The notes under the pieces: generated by a model
What the model saw: the letters and a program-made list of their open reading frames with translations, nothing else
Told to the model about the DNA's origin: nothing
The model's database searches: none
In this document: positions 44,968 to 55,928 of the stretch, one piece after another
How the letters are laid out: each line of letters opens with the position of its first letter
Numbering within the stretch: the first letter of the stretch is position 1
Program-made: the position numbers and the translations under genes
Assembly: GCF_035046505.1 (NCBI RefSeq)
Contig: NC_089823.1
Coordinates: 226,942,604 to 227,006,603, forward strand
Source: Tiliqua scincoides
Lineage: Eukaryota; Chordata; Lepidosauria; Squamata; Scincidae
Length of the DNA stretch: 64,000 bases
Direction of reading: 5' to 3'

Positions 44968-45106
44968 GTTCCTGAGCAAATGTAGACACCTAAGACACAA
45001 TACCTGGAGAGGTACTAAGCTGGCCACACAATTTTTTTAAAAAAAACTTCATTCTACACAGAGAAAGTGCCATTCTCAAAATTACAGTGAGGTGTTATTT
45101 CTCTGA

Positions 45107-45107
45107 C

Positions 45108-45150
<43 letters not shown>
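45107..45150. repeat. AC dinucleotide microsatellite
   Basis: About 21 AC units. Confidence 0.97.
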
Positions 45151-45152
<2 letters not shown>

Positions 45153-45211
45153 CACCATAGAATGCCATGTCAAGTTGCATGCTATGATCAGGGTAGGATT
45201 GCGCTGTTAGT

Positions 45212-45380
45212 TGCCTTGAACCTATGTCAGAATGCCAGATGCAAGGGAGGGCACCAGGATGAGGTCTCTTGTTATCTGGTGTGCTCCCTGGGGCATTTGG
45301 TGGGCCACTGTGAGATACTGGAAACTGGACTAGATGGGCCTATGGCCTGATCCAGTGGGGCTGTTCTTATGTTCTTATGA
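45212..45380 (+). mobile_element. CR1 3' UTR fragment with octamer tail
   Basis: TATGTCAGAATGCCAGATGC through GGGGCTGTTCTTATGTTCTT. A clean 3' end shows two octamer units. Confidence 0.93.
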
Positions 45381-45977
45381 ACCTGAACTGGATCAGAACT
45401 CCTTGACATAAATCTTGTCAATCACTTCCGAATCAATGCTTTGGTAATCAGAAGGACATTAATGGTGGTGAGAAGAGCGAGGGTTTTTGGAACAGGCAAA
45501 GAAGACTATATTTTCCAGGTGGTCAGAGAGACAGGGAGAGGAGCAGGAAAAGGATTATGGGACTTGATTGGTCTCCAATATTGACTTTGGTCCCCAGTAG
45601 AAATTGCTTTGCTTAGATAAGGAAAATCTTTTCTAATGAAACTGGGGACTAGGTGGAGATTTCTCGAGACTTATTTTTCACATGATGGATGGAAATGCAT
45701 TTTTCAGTCAAAGAACTCTGGCTATTTTAGATTATGATCTTAAACCCTGCCATGGAGTGCTCAGAATTCCAGAGAACAAGAGAAGCTTGGCGAAGAAAAG
45801 GCCCACAAATGTATTGGTCCCTATCTGGATTCTTTTACCAGTATGTCTCATCTCCTAGGAAAGACCAAGTTCTGCTAGGGTCAGCAATCTGTTTCTTTGA
45901 CTGTGAGCCAAGTGCTCCAGGGAGCTTTCAAACAGGACAGGACATGCCACCCACCCTCCACTGGTTGTTCCTTGGAG
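45381..45977. other. Unassigned stretch
   Basis: No elements or genes recognised. Confidence 0.35.
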
Positions 45978-46066
45978 AGCCTTTGATCCTCCCTGAATTT
46001 GTCTAATCCTTTTTGTTAACCATCAAAATTACTTCTGTCACCACATCCCAGGGTTCCATAACTTAC
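45978..46066 (-). mobile_element. Old CR1 fragment
   Basis: CCTCCCTGAATTTGTCTAAT and CTGTCACCACATCCCAGGGT align with the CR1 segment that reads CCTCCAGAAACTTGTCCAAT and CAGCACCACATCCTG in younger copies. Strongly diverged. Confidence 0.6.
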
Positions 46067-46558
46067 AGCGCAACCTTAACCTGCGCTGGCACAGCCCAGT
46101 TGTATGGCCTGCACTGTATCCTACACAGGTTAGGATGCCACTGGAGATCATATTGGGAAAAGGGGATATCTATCCCCATACCTGGTGTAACACCCCAGCC
46201 TGCCCTATGGGTCTACTTGGATCTGCACCAGGCCTGGAAGTGGGGATTAAGATACATCGTGCACTGCTGCCACCGATCGCACCCCCCTCCTGGGCCTGAT
46301 CCTCCCATTCCAACCTCTCCGTGCCCCCAGAAACACCCCTCCCCACCCTGGAATGTCTTCCCACCATCCTCTCCAACCTCCAGCACCACCCAGTGCAATC
46401 TTAATTGCTCCAGCTGGCATAGGATCAGGATCTGGTACCAACAGGTTGGAGCATGTCACTGTGAGGCTCTCAATTCAATGCAGATGTGCACATTTGTATC
46501 ACTTGGGAGCCATCGTAGGGGGCCTGCACCACCACAATGCACCTTTGGATTGGGCCCA
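46067..46558. mobile_element. GGATTGGGC-TIR element (about 490 bp)
   Basis: Starts CAGCGCAACCTTAACCTGCG, ends CTTTGGATTGGGCCC. C-rich interior with GGATCTGCACCAGGCCTGG and GTGCACTGCTGCCACC. Confidence 0.6.
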
Positions 46559-46819
46559 GGCATTAGGACACTACAGACAGCATCATGTCACAACCTGGTA
46601 CACATGGGGTCAAGACCTACTATGCATCAGGTTACAACATGACCCAGTTTGGGAAATCTTGGATCAACAAATAAGTAAATACAGGACTGAACCCTCATTA
46701 TCCATGGCTTCAATATTCATGGATTTGAATACCGGATTTGGATACCCACAGATTTCGAACGCATGGGGTGGGCAACCTGTAGATCTCAGAACCTGACCAG
46801 AATAGACAAAGAAGTCTAA

Positions 46820-47380
46820 GGCTGCAATCCTAACTACACTTTCCTGAGAGTTGTTGGCATCCTTCAGTCTCGGAAGACTATAGTATTGCGCTCTGAATGG
46901 TGGTTCTGGAACAGTGTCCTCTCCAGTGCGCGAAGCCTGGGCAAAGTAGATATGGAGGATAGACTGTTTCCCATGCAGCAAATCCCCCCTCTCCACGTCA
47001 CTGAAATGGTCCAACGGAAAGGCAGAGGCCAATACGGTTGGTTCCAGCGGCGTCACAGGAGTTGCCAGAACGTGACTGTGTTCAGCCATGAACTGCCTCA
47101 GGGAATTCGGCTCCGGATTTTGCCTCGAGGTTGACTCCTGAAGCCTTTTCCATAACTGGATGTAGCCACAAGGCAGTGGAGGTTTGGGATCAGAGTTTTC
47201 CTTCTCTCCGATGAGCTGCCTTCCCAGGCTAACGAGTCCCATCTACCCGGTGGCTGTTTAGTCGCCTCTTACGACAAGTACAGCCAAACTGAGGGCCTAT
47301 TCTTATCCCCAGCCCCCAGAGTAAGCCCCATTGAACAAAATAGGACTTACTTCTGAGTAGACCTGGTTAGGATTGTGCCC
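46820..47380. mobile_element. 90-bp MITE split by a LINE-tailed element
   Basis: GGCTGCAATCCTAACTACAC to CCTGAGAG (46850), resumed at 47318 by AGAGTAAGCCCCATTG and ending GGTTAGGATTGTGCCC. The flank is TAA at the left and TAT at the right. It lies inside the Tigger-like element. Confidence 0.88.
46851..47317 (-). mobile_element. 467-bp LINE-tailed non-autonomous retroelement
   Basis: On the minus strand the last 75 bases (GTTCCAGAACCACCATTCAG to CCGAGACTGAAGGATGCCAA) match the 3' end of the LINE at 63430-63957. The rest (GGGGGCTGGGGATAAGAATA, GTCGTAAGAGGCGACTAAAC) does not match that LINE's coding part. It could be an internally deleted LINE (5' leader plus 3' end) or a separate SINE-like unit. 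A 192-codon frame through it shows no known domain. AGAG flanks both sides. Confidence 0.7.
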
Positions 47381-47599
47381 TATATTACCCAGATAGCCAG
47401 AAATAATCAGAAGTTGTGGTTTTCAGCCCTCTGAAGGTCTCAGAAGGGCCTCCGGAGCACAGATCTGACCGGAGTACAGATCTGGTTGGGTTCAAAGGCT
47501 TGGGGCTTCCCAAAATCCATGGATTCCAACATTCACAGATTTCTGTATCTGCAGGGGTTCTAGGAACAGAACCTCCATGGATTATGAGGGTGACCTTGT

Positions 47600-48098
47600 A
47601 GTCACTCCTGGATCTACTGCCAATGAAATTCAGTGGGTGTCCTGTGCTCCAAGCAGGCAGACAGACTTTCTGCACATAGGAAACTTGATGCAGTGGAGAG
47701 GGATTCCAGTCTAGTCTTCTCCAAGACATGCTTCTTTTCTGTGTGCAGGGATTTTTTTTTTCTTTTTGGTGTGGAGAAGCATTCAGGCATGTCAGTCCTT
47801 ACCTGCAGTCTGGAATGATACAGCCCAATAGCCCAGCCACAAATTTGCCACATCTCCGAGTACTGGACCCTAGACATAAGTGCAAAGAAATAGTCTCTGC
47901 CTCTTCTATCAATAATGAGTTTTTTGTTGTGTGATTTTTTTTTTTAAAAAAAAAACCTCTTCAGAAAGCTGTGATATACTCTACTTAAATAGAATGCCTG
48001 AGGAGGAAATTCCTGGGTGCTATTAAATCTTGGGCATCCACTTTAACATGCACAAGACAGCCATGAATTTTCCCCTCACAAGTGCCTGGCAAGCTATT
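47600..48098. other. Unassigned; contains a T/A homopolymer junction
   Basis: A run of 13 T followed by about 10 A lies at 47934-47957. Nothing else is recognised. Confidence 0.4.
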
Positions 48099-48178
48099 AA
48101 ACTGGAAAGAGCAGGGATTGAACCAGGGACCTTTCTGAATGCAAAGCTTGTGCTCTGCTGCTGAGCGATGGCCTCACT
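48099..48178 (-). mobile_element. tRNA-derived SINE head
   Basis: On the minus strand: GGCCATCGCTCAGCAGCAGA (A-box side), GCTTTGCATTCAGAAAGGTC and TGGTTCAATCCCTGCTC (B box). This is the common vertebrate SINE head of tRNA origin. The CCA end, acceptor pairing and full fold of a gene are absent. Confidence 0.7.
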
Positions 48179-48998
48179 CCAAATGATTTGGATCCTGGCC
48201 TTTCTATCCAGTGCAAGCTCAGAGGTTCAAAGGGAGCCAACTTTGTTGTTCCCTGATATTGGCAATCTGCCCTTTCGTTGCAATACCATGGATGCAGAGA
48301 ACACACACCATTTCTGGCTTAGGTACAAGAGCAGAACTTCATGGATGGGAGCAAACACCTCATTCAGATCCAGTAGACCAAGAAGGTGTTGCTGGCGGAC
48401 CTGCTGCCGTATATTTCTGTGGCACACCTTCTGATCCGGCAGCCGTGACCCATTAGAAGGCAAGAGGTCTCCGCAGAAGTGCCTGTCCTCAGACTGCAAA
48501 AATCAGTAAAATGCACACCAGGGAGGAGAAAGACAATGTGAGTTGGTGCACATGTTAAAGAAGCAAATTGATGCTCTGTTTCCACTCAGTTGAGGCATTA
48601 ATCCTTGAAAGTTGGCTCCTCAAATAACCTGGAACCACGTCACACATTTCTGCAATATGCTCAGTCAAAAGCACACAACAGCAAAGAAATCCATCTTTTT
48701 GTCCATTGGAAGGGAAAACACTGAGACCAGTGTGGAATCTGCAGCACCAACCAAACCAAACATAATTCTAACTAATTGGGGGGAAGAGCAGATAAGATGT
48801 TTGGGCCTAACCTATATAATCAAGGACAGAACACAGCACTTGACAGTCATTCAGCAAGTGTAATTGGACTCACAAACCTCTCAAGGAGTAGTGGATGCTT
48901 TTAGTGCAGTGGCTTGATGAGCATGTTGTTGGCCTCACTAAGGGATATTTGTTCAATGCCTGTAGAGTGCTTGGAGACCAAGAGACAGTACTTGGAGA
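48179..48998. other. Unassigned stretch
   Basis: No elements or genes recognised. Confidence 0.35.
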
Positions 48999-49430
48999 CA
49001 GCCCAATCCTATCCACTGCCGGTACAGCAATGCCGCTGGGCCCACACTCTATCCAGCATTGGATTACAACAGGTGGGAGGTCCCTTGTTCCCTAACCCTG
49101 TGTAGCACCCTAGTGTGCTCAAAGGAGCTACTTGGACTGGCACCAGCTATGTAGCTGGTGTAGAACTGAGCAGCCCTGTGTAACACTGGTAGGTCTGGGA
49201 TGGGTGTTAGGATGCGGCGAAGACCTGTTCTGCCATCCCCACCCTTCCTGGGTCTGAACAGCCCCTCCCTGCCCTCCCCACCCCCAAATCCCCCTCTCTG
49301 CCTCTGGAACGCCCTCCCTCTGCTACCCTGCATCACCCAGTGCAAAACCTACCTGCCCCAGTGGCCATTGGTAAGATGCAGTGCCCACAAGATGGCATAG
49401 GCCTTCCCACCAGCACTGCTTACTTGCAGG
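48999..49430. mobile_element. GGATTGGGC-TIR element, left part and interior
   Basis: Starts CAGCCCAATCCTATCCACTG. The interior is of the group, with a C-rich tract at 49250-49320. The right terminus is unclear. Confidence 0.6.
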
Positions 49431-49754
49431 GTGTCAAAAATACCTTACAGAAGTTTTACAACACCTGGCACTGCAGCTGCAGCAGCACCACTCATTCAAT
49501 AGGCTTGGGCCATTAACTGCAAATCATTACGTTGATGTTTTCATTCAGTGGTTGAGGTTTACCCTGCAGCCCACAGGGCAAAGCCATCCCAATGAAGATG
49601 CCAAGAAGGATCTGAGAAAATAGGCACAACATTGATGTAAGGCCTGGTCAAGACATGCAGCAGAAGGAGGTGCTATTAACAGAAACGAGACTTGAAGTTG
49701 TACAAAGGAGTGTATCATTTTAGGTTGAGAGATCACAGTTTCAAATATTCCACT

Positions 49755-49884
49755 CAGCAGCATAGCTAGAAGGGGGAGCAATGTACTAAGTTTTGCAGGG
49801 AGCCTCACCGCATCGTGCAAGTGGTCCCTGTCCCTCCCCTTCAGAGCCATTCCGGGCAACAGGAGCAAAATGGAGGTGCCACTG
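49755..49884. mobile_element. hAT MITE, family A, shortened, exact 8-bp duplication
   Basis: Starts CAGCAGCATAGCTAGAAGGG, ends GGAGGTGCCACTG. ATTCCACT flanks both sides (49747-49754 and 49885-49892). It consists of the left arm joined to a short right end. Confidence 0.9.
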
Positions 49885-49892
49885 ATTCCACT

Positions 49893-50268
49893 ATATGAAA
49901 GAGAACTCCTTGTAAGTAGAAACCTATTACAATAGAGCAGGTTGGGCTAGCAGTTTGTTTTCTGGTATGTTTGGTTTTTTTTATTTGCAGACATAATTTT
50001 TGCATGGTAGAAAATTCAAGAATGTGATTTCCTCACCGGCAGTCCAACATTGTTCAGTCCATTCGACCACCGAAGGAGTCCTCTGTCTCATTTTGTTCCA
50101 TGTGTCGACCTGCTTCTGAGAATGTTCTAGATGTCTGCAAAGGAGTGTGTGCCTCTGTCTACCTCCTTGTGTGAAATATGGTGTGGCCTGCACAGACAGA
50201 AGAATGATAGTAATGTAGTATTTGTATAGCAGTTCCTAAAAGTGCAATGCATTTTACTTTTTTTTTTT
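49893..50268. other. Unassigned stretch
   Basis: No elements or genes recognised. Confidence 0.35.
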
Positions 50269-50300
50269 AACAGCCCAATTCTGTACAAAATTGGGCTGTT
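50269..50300. mobile_element. 32-bp end-to-end remnant of a GGATTGGGC-type element
   Basis: AACAGCCCAATT and AATTGGGCTGTT are perfect inverted copies separated by 8 bases. The sequence matches the ends of elements such as 42468. It looks like a copy reduced to its terminal repeats. Confidence 0.55.
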
Positions 50301-50533
50301 CTATGTAGGGCTCTGCAACAGTAGAAGAGATTTCCACTGTTGCAAAATGGGTGCTGATAGAACACAGAGCTCATGGGTTACACAAAGATTGGCTGTCTCT
50401 GGAAGAAGGAGAGAAGCTCCATGTTCAACATCGGGCTAGCTGCAGCAACAGCTTTGGGCTATCTAGTTGGTTCCAGTTCCACCTTCAGGATGTGCCACTT
50501 GAACTTCAATGCAAACTGAGGGCCAAATTGGAC

Positions 50534-50720
50534 ATAAGAACATAAGAAGAGCCCTGCTGGATCAGGCCAAAGGCCCATCTAGTGCAGCTTCCTGTATCTC
50601 ACAGTGGCCCACCAAATGCCCCAGGGAGCACACAAGACAACAGACACAACCTGGATCCTGGTGCTCTCCCCTGCATCTGGAAGTCAGAGGCAGGCTGCCT
50701 CTAAAATGGCATGGGAGATC
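50534..50720 (-). mobile_element. CR1 3' UTR fragment, variant subfamily
   Basis: Tail ATAAGAACATAAGAAGAGCC, then the common 3' UTR and the variant block CTGGAAGTCAGAGGCAGGCT, like 18773-18880. Confidence 0.9.
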
Positions 50721-52400
50721 CGTACATGGGTGTTCCGGCATCTTTTGCTCTGGCTGAACGCAGACAGGATGTGAAACTTGGATTGGAGATGTGGTGATGG
50801 GAAAGAGAGGCTTTGATCCTTTTCCCTTTGCCATTTCCCTGACTTAAATCCCCCCAACATGCTATTAGCTACAGAGCAGAAAATGGCAGGAACAGGATGC
50901 CATACCTGCTCTTTTCCCCTCCATGGCTAACAGTAGCTTTGATAAGTTATTTCAGCACGAAAAACAACACAAAGGGAATGGGTTAAATCGTCCCCACTGC
51001 ACTGCAACCCCACCCAAAACCAGAGACCCTTTAACTGCCTTTAATCAAACAAAACAGTGTTTTACGAGATCCAATCTTGGATCTCCCACACCTAGTAGCA
51101 GAGCTACAGGGGGCAGCATGGTATTGCAGGTGCCAGAATGTCCTGCGTAAGAGCCATTCTGGGCATTCAACATCGAGTGGGAGGGTCTGCTTACATGGTG
51201 TGTTGCAGCACCTGCAGTACTTACTGCACTGCCCCCCCATAGCAACACTACTGCTCATAAACCTCATATAACTTGGCTCCAATGATAGGAATTTTGGGGC
51301 TGTAATATATTCAGGAAGTGGTGCTTCTGAGGGTGAGTGGGAGGGGCTGCAAGTGGAGGGCAAGTGGGAGGGCAAGTGAGCTCCCTTTTTCTGCTTGTTG
51401 GTTTTGTTGGTCTCTGAGCTGTCATTTTAAACTTTCACTGATGATTGTGAGCAGGCAAGGCTTCTGAACTGACCTGGATGCAGAACTCACCATCTGGTAT
51501 TTGCAGTTGGCTTTGTGTTTTACCCCTTCCAACTTCCTGAAGCTAGAGAAGCTAGTCTTGAGCAACCAGCTTCTTCTCCCCCTGAGCCTGGTCAGTTAGC
51601 TCTTTCCTACTCCACAGGGGAAGTCTCCTAACAAAAGTTTCCTTCCCACACACCAACACTTCTGGTGGGGAGCAATGTCCACAAAGGTGTGTATATGACT
51701 CAGAGTGCTTTTGGTCATTGCATTTTGATTCATGTTCACATCTCTCCTTCAAGCCCCCAAAGACTACCTCAATCTTAATTGCCTGATTGGATTCATTTTT
51801 ATTCTACACATTGGTGTGAAATGCAGGTTTTTTAAATCAGTAGGCTTCTACATCCCTGGTTGCACACACAAGTATATATCCCCACATGAAGTAGGTGATG
51901 AATTTGGACCGGAGTCTGCTGAAATGGTAGCTTTGCACTCTCTCTCTCTCTCACTCACTTGGCATAAATCACTTAGCAGATGGGAAGATAATCCAGGTTA
52001 CTAACACATTCTGCTTTGGGGGATCATCCCTGGCACTCGAAACATTATGTTTGTAACAGAATGAATTTTAGTGTCTTCCAGCGGTTCAAAGAAATCAAGC
52101 CAGGAGGCTAAACGTTATCATGACTGTTATCACAGGATTTGATGTCATGGGGTGGTTGCCCATCATAGCCGCAGGAAGACAAGGCAAGCAAACGAGGCAA
52201 TGCTTCTGAACAAGCCCCACAGCCAAGCAGTCATCAGCACTCCTCATTTCGGGTGGCTTTGTTTTCTAATCAGGACTTACCACTAGGGTGTTGTATTTGT
52301 TTGCAAACCCGATGCTTAGATTCATCATCTGAACCAGATGACAATTGCCAGGGAGATCTTTAAGTGTTGCTACCAGCACCAGATGTCAATAACTGGTGGT
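50721..52400. other. Unassigned stretch
   Basis: No elements or genes recognised. A CT run lies near 51936-51952. Confidence 0.35.
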
Positions 52401-52623
52401 CAGTGGTGTAGCTAGAGGGGGTGCACAGCACTAATTCTTGCAAGGAGCCTCACCGCAGTGTGCAAGGGGCCCCTCCCCTCCCCTCCCCTTTGGAGTGGTG
52501 GGAACAAAATGGAGGCAAAACGGATGGCTCTGAAACGGAGGGAAGGGGGAGGGGCTGCTTGCATGCCACGGTGAGTCTCCCTTCAAAACTAAGTGCTTTG
52601 CACCCCCTCTAGCTATGTCACTG
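52401..52623. mobile_element. hAT MITE, family A
   Basis: CAGTGGTGTAGCTAGAGGGG to CTCTAGCTATGTCACTG, palindromic like the others. Flanks CTGGTGGT and CCAGTGGG agree at only 5 of 8. Confidence 0.85.
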
Positions 52624-52702
52624 CCAGTGGGGCACTCTTAATTTCTCATTTGAAGATCAGTGTCTTTGGGATCAACACTGGAGATAGTTTAGAAATAAAT
52701 AC

Positions 52703-53090
52703 GGGCCCCCCATATCCGCAGATCCTGCACTTATCTGCGAATCGGGTCTGGCAGGCTCCCCTTGCCTCACCTCACCTCGCCTCCAGAGGGACCTCTGAGC
52801 TCAGTAGAGGCTGAAGACATCTGTCCCCGGTCTCTGCCAAGCTTAAACTGAACTTTGCAGCTAAAAAAAATGTAATCTTTTTATTTCACAGAGAAACTGA
52901 AAGTGATGTTCTTCATGCCTTATAAGACATTATAAGCCCCGGAGGGTTTATCCAGACCTCCCAATGCCTTATAAGGCTTTAAAAACATCACTTCTGGTTT
53001 CTCCTTGAAACTGGAAGTTGCATTTTTTTTTAACTGCAGAGCTCAGTCTGAGCTCGGCAGAGTCCGGGGACGGACGTACTTGGCCTCTAC
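52703..53090. mobile_element. Tigger-like foldback element
   Basis: The left part GGGCCCCCCATATCCGCAGA is a pogo/Tigger-type end. 52813-52950 and 52960-53085 are inverted copies of each other (GTCCCCGGTCTCTGCC against its inverse near 53065; CCTTATAAGAC against GCCTTATAAGGC). It is related to 35058. It has no coding part. Confidence 0.65.
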
Positions 53091-53227
53091 AGAACTGATT
53101 TTAGTGTCCCGTTCAGATCTTTAAGGTCAGAAGTATTTTGTTTAGAATGCTGGATGAAAAAATGTATGCAAGAATGTAGTTGGCCTGTAAATGAAATATA
53201 TACAGATGCTTTCTCAGCTGAGAATTG

Positions 53228-53470
53228 CAGCCCAATCCTAGGCTTTCCCTTGCTATAGCATGCAATCATGCCAAAACAGACTGTGTTGCATGTTGTGACA
53301 GGTGGAAGGGAGCGATCAGGAGATTTGGGAGGGGAAAGGGATTTCCCTTACCCCTCTATAAGCCCCTCAACTGCTAATGGGTCTCCTCAGATCTGTACTG
53401 GCTCTTTAGCTGGTGCAAGTCCAAGGAGTCAAAGTGTTAGCTCCCTCCTGAGGGGAAGTGTCCTGCAGCA
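53228..53470. mobile_element. GGATTGGGC-TIR element, left part
   Basis: Starts GCAGCCCAATCCTAGGC. The interior has GGATTTCCCTTACCCC and CTGGTGCAAGTCCAAG of the group. It runs into a family A hAT half. Confidence 0.5.
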
Positions 53471-53472
53471 GG

Positions 53473-53562
53473 AATGGCTCTGAAGGAGAGGGGCCACTTG
53501 CGCGGTGTGTACAGGTGCCTGCAAAACTTAATGCTTTGTACTCCCTCTAGCTACGCCACTGG
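53473..53562. mobile_element. hAT family A, right-half fragment
   Basis: GGCTCTGAAGGAGAGGGGCC to CCCTCTAGCTACGCCACTG; the left half is missing. Confidence 0.75.
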
Positions 53563-53630
53563 AGACAACTTCTTTGTGGGAGAGCAGCAGTTTTGTAGAG
53601 TTGCTTGTTCCTTTCACACTCTTTCCACAG

Positions 53631-53762
53631 CGTCTCCACGTGCCACTTGACTGCGAGACGGTTTCTGCATCATGTCAATCTCAGCTTTTGACAAAGGAGT
53701 CTTCTAAAATAGCCTTCTGTGACGCAACCCAACCCGAAAATAACCATTTCGTTCAACATCAG
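53631..53762 (+). other. Splice-flanked open segment, possible exon (weak)
   Basis: A 132-base segment (44 codons, same phase at both edges) is preceded by the pyrimidine-rich acceptor CACTCTTTCCACAG and followed by CAG/GTGCGT. It reads RLHVPLDCETVSASCQSQLL... to NNHFVQHQ. I recognise no family, and no partner exons are evident. It could be chance; it is listed because it lies outside recognised repeats. Confidence 0.2.
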
Positions 53763-54717
53763 GTGCGTCATACCTGCAAATAACCTCGTTTAGCGCAACA
53801 AATTTTTATCTTAATGCTCACTGTATATAAATACCGGTATCTCGGCACACGCGACAATGCCATCTGCCACTCGCTCTTGTACAATGAATAATTTACTGAA
53901 GCCCAATCTTACTTCTGTTTGGTGTGTGTCTCTGTGTTGCCAAGTTCCCACGTGGATATTCCTTCATAACTTGACAAGCCTACAAGTGTGTTCTGAAGGT
54001 TCTGTACAATCTTACAAAGATATTAAAGCCACACTCTTTGGGGCTACAGGAAGTTGATCCCACCAGCTGTGTCCTCCCACCTACCTTTCCATTGCACACA
54101 CCACAAATTACTGGTGTGTATGTGCACAGCTGTGTATACCCAGCATTATTTAAAAGAGCAAAAAGATCAACTCATTATCTGGAGAAGAAAGCACATATGG
54201 ATGGGAAATCCACAAAGAACAGAGGGGCAAAGCAGAACAAAACAATAGACAAGTAATTTCAACAGAGGATGAACTGCTTCCAACCAGCTTTTTTCCCAGG
54301 ATACATCCTACAAGAAGTTGTACTTTTGTCACAAAATCCCACCCAAAGCCTGGGGTTAGGACCCTTTCAATACTAGTACTGTGCTACTGGGAGGCTATCA
54401 AATCAAGTTGCTGGCTGTCTGGGCTCTGTCCATGGTCCTGAAAGACTTGCCTTTGAACAGCCTTGCTTGGGCCGGTTTGGACAACACATTATTGGTACTT
54501 TTTCATTTTGACCGGCTCTACGAAACTAAGGACGTGCACACGCATGTTGCATGTACATCCTGGCCCACTGCATAAAGTCAGGATGAGGATGCCTATTTGC
54601 ATGAGAGGAGGTTTGTCCAAAATACTCCTTTCTGTGCACTGCTATACTGCTGCAAAGATGAGCTACAACCCCCCCTTCCCCCGTGTGATTAAGCAAACTG
54701 GTCTGGACACAAGAACA
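53763..54717. other. Unassigned stretch
   Basis: No elements or genes recognised. Confidence 0.35.
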
Positions 54718-55375
54718 GAAGAACATAAGAACAGCCCCACTGAAACAGGCCAAAGGCCCATCTAGTCCAGCTTCCTGTATCTCACAGCGGCCCACCAAAT
54801 GCCCCAGGGAGCACACCAGATAACAAGAGACCTGCAAGGCTCTCTGGGAATTATAGTTAAGAACAGCCCCACTGGATCAGGCCACAGGCCCATCTAGTCC
54901 AGCTTCCTGTATCTCACAGCGGCCCACCAAATGCCCCAGGGAGCACACCAGATAACAAGAGACCTCATCCTGGTGCCCTCCCTTGCATCTGGCCTTCTGA
55001 CATAGCCCATTTCTAAAATCAGGAGGTTGCGCATACACATCATGGCTTGTACCCCGTAATGGATTTTTCCTCCAGAAACTTGTCCAATCCCTTTTTAAAG
55101 GCATCTAGGCCAGATGCCATCACCACATCCTGTGGCAAGGAGTTCCACAGACCAACCACACGCTGTGTAAAGAAATATTTTCTATTGTCCGTTCTAACTC
55201 TCCCAACACTCAATTTTAGTGGATGTCCCCTGGTTCTGGTGTTATGTGAGAGTGTAAAGAGCATCTCCCTATCCACTCTGTCCATCCCCTGCATAATGTA
55301 TGTCTCAATCATGTCCCCCCTCAGGCATCTCTTTTCTAGGCTGAAGAGGCCCAAATGCCGTAGCCTTAGCTGTAG
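54718..55375 (-). mobile_element. CR1 dimer with the same linker as at 24134
   Basis: The first unit (54718-54828) is a CR1 3' terminus with octamers; the linker is GCAAGGCTCTCTGGGAATTA. The second unit begins at 54861 and extends through the 3' UTR and the ORF2 C-terminus (RKYFFTQRVVGLWNSLPQDV) to GLFSLEKRCLRGDM near 55355. The second coding part is open for about 100 residues. Confidence 0.9.
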
Positions 55376-55672
55376 GACACAAGAGAAGGTGGCAGGACAT
55401 ATGCCATGCCATAGTCTTAACTGTATGGGGCTGGTTTGTAGGATGAATAAACTGAATCTACCTCTTGTTTCTTAGATACCTGATCTAGCCTTGAACTCTG
55501 CATGTCTCGTCTTTTCTCCTCTCCTTCTGCCCCAGGTTATGTGCTGAAACTGCACACTCCTGACTGCTCCAGTGGCTCAGACTTGCCCATACTGGACTTT
55601 TAAAAATATTTTTAGAATGTTTAGCTGTATGCTGCTTTGAAAGATTTTGAACTAACAATGCAGGGTATTGAT
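55376..55672. other. Unassigned stretch
   Basis: No elements or genes recognised. Confidence 0.35.
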
Positions 55673-55680
55673 AATGGAGA

Positions 55681-55920
55681 GAGTGGCATAGCTAAGGGGG
55701 CAAGGGTGTTACATTGCCCCTGGTACCACTCCTTGAGAAGGTGCCAACGTGCATCCTTGATGGCAGATCTGCACCTCTGATGGTGAACTCAAGGGGGGGG
55801 AGCAGTCTAAGGCCTCCAGGAGGTCTCCTGGAGGCATCTGGTACTTGGTTGGGGTGTTAAAATGGGGGAGGTTTAAAAAATTTTGTGCCACAGGTGTCAT
55901 ATATCTTATCTACACTACTG
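55681..55920. mobile_element. hAT MITE, family A-like
   Basis: Starts GAGTGGCATAGCTAAGGGGG, ends TATCTACACTACTG. Flanks AATGGAGA (55673-55680) and AATGGAGG (55921-55928) match at 7 of 8. The interior is diverged from the other copies (GGAGGTCTCCTGGAGGC). Confidence 0.8.
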
Positions 55921-55928
55921 AATGGAGG

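Larger units (their letters stand above)
46682..47598. mobile_element. Tigger-like element carrying a nested MITE
   Basis: Left end CAGGACTGAACCCTCATTAT and inverted right end CAAGGTCACCCTCATAATCC; TA flanks both sides (46680-46681 and 47599-47600), as for the Tc1/mariner superfamily. Subterminal TCCATGG and ATTCATGGATT blocks also mirror. Its own length without inserts is about 350 bp. No transposase. Confidence 0.8.

Noticed and set aside
45087-45160. CRISPR-like or satellite array
   Set aside because: It is a plain AC microsatellite.
46013-46642. 209-codon plus-strand frame
   Set aside because: It spans a non-autonomous TIR element from end to end; low-complexity Pro/Ser content.
48099-48178. 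tRNA gene
   Set aside because: A and B boxes are present but the cloverleaf is not; it fits a SINE head.
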